Source: Bacteroidota bacterium
GTDB taxonomy: Bacteria > Bacteroidota > Bacteroidia > Chitinophagales > LD1
Direction of reading: 5' to 3'
Length of the DNA: 5,494 nucleotides
Assembly: GCA_023428205.1 (NCBI GenBank)
Contig: JAEYZB010000145.1
Location: 1 to 5,494, forward strand
The notes below the pieces were generated by a model, which ran no database searches, had not been told where the DNA came from, and saw only the letters and a program-made list of their open reading frames with translations. The number at the start of each line of letters is the position of its first letter. Positions within the stretch are counted from its first letter, which is position 1. Both the position numbers and the translations under genes were made by a program. Shown piece after piece: positions 4,217 to 5,494 of this stretch.

Positions 4217-5494
4217 TTACAATGGAATATTGCCGTGTTTTTTGCGGGGCAATACCTGCGCTTTGGTTTCGCACACCTGGAATGCACGAATCAGTTTTTG
4301 GCGGGTAGTGGCCGGTTCTATCACTTCGTCAATAAATCCGCGTGCCGCAGCACGATAAGGGTTCGCAAAGTTTTCGGTGTACTGCGCGACTTTTTCATCC
4401 AATTTTGCCTGTGGGTTTTCCGCAGCAGCAATTTCTTTTTTGAAGATAATTTCAGCCGCGCCTTTCGCTCCCATCACTGCAATTTCGGCTGTAGGCCATG
4501 CGTAGTTCATATCTGCCCCGATATGTTTGGAGTTCATCACATCATAAGCACCGCCATACGCTTTGCGCGTAATGACTGTAATTTTGGGAACAGTCGCTTC
4601 GGAAAATGCGTAAAGCAATTTTGCCCCATTGGTGATAATACCGTGCCACTCTTGGTCGGTTCCCGGCAAGAAACCCGGTACATCTACCAAGGTCAATAAC
4701 GGAATATTGAAGCTATCGCAAAAGCGAACGAAACGCGCTCCTTTGCGCGATGAGTTATTATCCAAAACACCCGCCAATACAGAAGGTTGATTAGCCACAA
4801 TGCCGATACTTCTACCTGCAATCCGCGCAAAACCTACTACAATATTTTCCGCAAAATCTTTATGCACTTCGTAAAACGATTCTTCGTCCACAATTTCGTG
4901 AATCACATCGCGCATATCGTATGGTTGCGAAGGATTAGCCGGAATTACGCTATTGAGTTTTTCTCTGCGTTCATCGCCAATCTCATAAGCCGTAAACGGT
5001 GCTTGCTCTTCGCAGTTTTGTGGAATATAACTCAAAAGTTTTTTGATGCCATTGATACATTCCACCTCGTTTACATAGGTAAAATGGGTAACACCTGATT
5101 TCGATGCGTGAGCCGAAGCTCCGCCCAGTTCTTCGCTCGTGACTTCTTCGTGGGTAACGGTTTTCACTACGTTCGGTCCGGTGACGAACATATACGAACT
5201 GTTTTCGACCATCATAATGAAATCGGTAATGGCAGGTGAATACACCGCGCCTCCCGCACATGGTCCGAGAATAGCCGAAATTTGAGGCACCACGCCCGAA
5301 GCCAATGTGTTGCGATAGAAAATATCGGCATAACCGCCCAAAGAAACTACGCCCTCCTGAATCCGCGCGCCACCACTATCGTTCAAGCCGATAACCGGAA
5401 TGCCGTTGCGCATTGCCAAATCCATAATCTTCACGATTTTTTCTGCGTGTGTTTCGGAAAGCGAACCGCCAAACACGGTAAAATCTTGTGAGAA
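4217..5494 (-). CDS. pccB: Propionyl-CoA-type acyl-CoA carboxylase beta subunit, 5' end outside the window
   Basis: The C-terminal 425 residues of a biotin-dependent carboxyltransferase; family members have about 510-540, so about 90-110 are missing at the right edge. The frame is open to base 5494 and reads [20 protein letters not shown], as in the family, so the GTG at 5476 is an internal Val codon. Numbering from the first visible codon: [11 protein letters not shown] at 38-48, first oxyanion-hole region [10 protein letters not shown] at 77-86, [20 protein letters not shown] at 106-125, [13 protein letters not shown] at about 270-282, and second oxyanion-hole region [13 protein letters not shown] at 312-324. 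Asp318 in GGAYD is the residue associated with propionyl-CoA preference in studied actinobacterial enzymes. The enzyme moves carboxyl from biotin to an acyl-CoA, giving (S)-methylmalonyl-CoA from propionyl-CoA. It needs a biotin carboxylase and carrier partner, not seen here. A methylmalonyl-CoA decarboxylase alpha subunit (MmdA) is the main alternative. Confidence 0.92.
   Translation of the reverse strand, partial: FSQDFTVFGGSLSETHAEKIVKIMDLAMRNGIPVIGLNDSGGARIQEGVVSLGGYADIFYRNTLASGVVPQISAILGPCAGGAVYSPAITDFIMMVENSSYMFVTGPNVVKTVTHEEVTSEELGGASAHASKSGVTHFTYVNEVECINGIKKLLSYIPQNCEEQAPFTAYEIGDERREKLNSVIPANPSQPYDMRDVIHEIVDEESFYEVHKDFAENIVVGFARIAGRSIGIVANQPSVLAGVLDNNSSRKGARFVRFCDSFNIPLLTLVDVPGFLPGTDQEWHGIITNGAKLLYAFSEATVPKITVITRKAYGGAYDVMNSKHIGADMNYAWPTAEIAVMGAKGAAEIIFKKEIAAAENPQAKLDEKVAQYTENFANPYRAAARGFIDEVIEPATTRQKLIRAFQVCETKAQVLPRKKHGNIPL

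Noticed and set aside
4208..4699. Long + strand open frame of 163 codons
   Set aside because: It lies antisense inside the well-recognised carboxylase gene, and the protein is rich in Phe, Cys and Arg with no domain-like pattern. It is a shadow frame.
4983..5261. Second - strand frame inside the carboxylase gene
   Set aside because: Out of frame with the conserved protein; its composition (many Arg and Cys) is that of a shadow frame.
5474..5476. GTG as start of the carboxylase beta subunit
   Set aside because: Upstream codons to the edge read FSQDFT and join into the conserved DFTVFGGS segment of the family, so it is an internal Val.
1..5494. CRISPR array, insertion sequence, tRNA, rRNA or defence system
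   Set aside because: No regularly spaced repeats, transposase motifs, terminal inverted repeats or tRNA-like cloverleaf were seen. The genes are all recognisable housekeeping or accessory types.

Overview
The window looks like ordinary chromosomal sequence from a member of the Bacteroidota. The GC content is moderate to low. The coding style fits: a sensor kinase with TPR repeats N-terminal to its membrane segment, a TcdA of the short Bacteroidota type, and a tiny Lys-rich-start lipoprotein. Shine-Dalgarno sites are almost absent. Three exact copies of the Bacteroidota -7 promoter box (TAnnTTTG) lie in the short gaps between genes. A Chitinophagales or Sphingobacteriales relative is a reasonable guess but is not proven by the sequence.

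Layout. On the + strand, bases 2-937 hold the 3' part of a membrane histidine kinase, cut by the left window edge. It is followed by its probable partner, a NarL/LuxR-type response regulator (992-1660). Everything else is on the - strand, read right to left: the beta (carboxyltransferase) subunit of a propionyl-CoA-type carboxylase, cut by the right window edge (4217-5494); a 69-residue cysteine-rich lipoprotein (3929-4138); a short cation-diffusion-facilitator protein with no C-terminal domain (3242-3889); the tRNA ct6A37 dehydratase TcdA (2454-3176); and an exported DUF3943 protein (1778-2419). The two gene sets converge on a 117-base gap (1661-1777) that holds a probable terminator for the - strand genes.

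How it works together. The kinase and regulator form a two-component pair. The five - strand genes lie in one direction with gaps of 34-78 bases, but their functions are unrelated (acyl-CoA metabolism, metal transport, tRNA modification, unknown envelope function). Candidate promoters before the CDF gene and tcdA suggest they are not one single operon; tcdA and the DUF3943 gene are the most likely co-transcribed pair.

Most notable. A 22-27 base direct repeat occurs three times in the intergenic gaps (1706-1732, 2423-2449, 4184-4210). It always has the same orientation and always lies downstream of a - strand stop codon. A shorter diverged match lies at 1656-1669. It does not look like a known element. 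It supplies the only good Shine-Dalgarno-like sequence in the window and can create false N-terminal extensions (MVGKNE...) in gene prediction. No RNA genes, CRISPR array, insertion sequence or defence system was seen.
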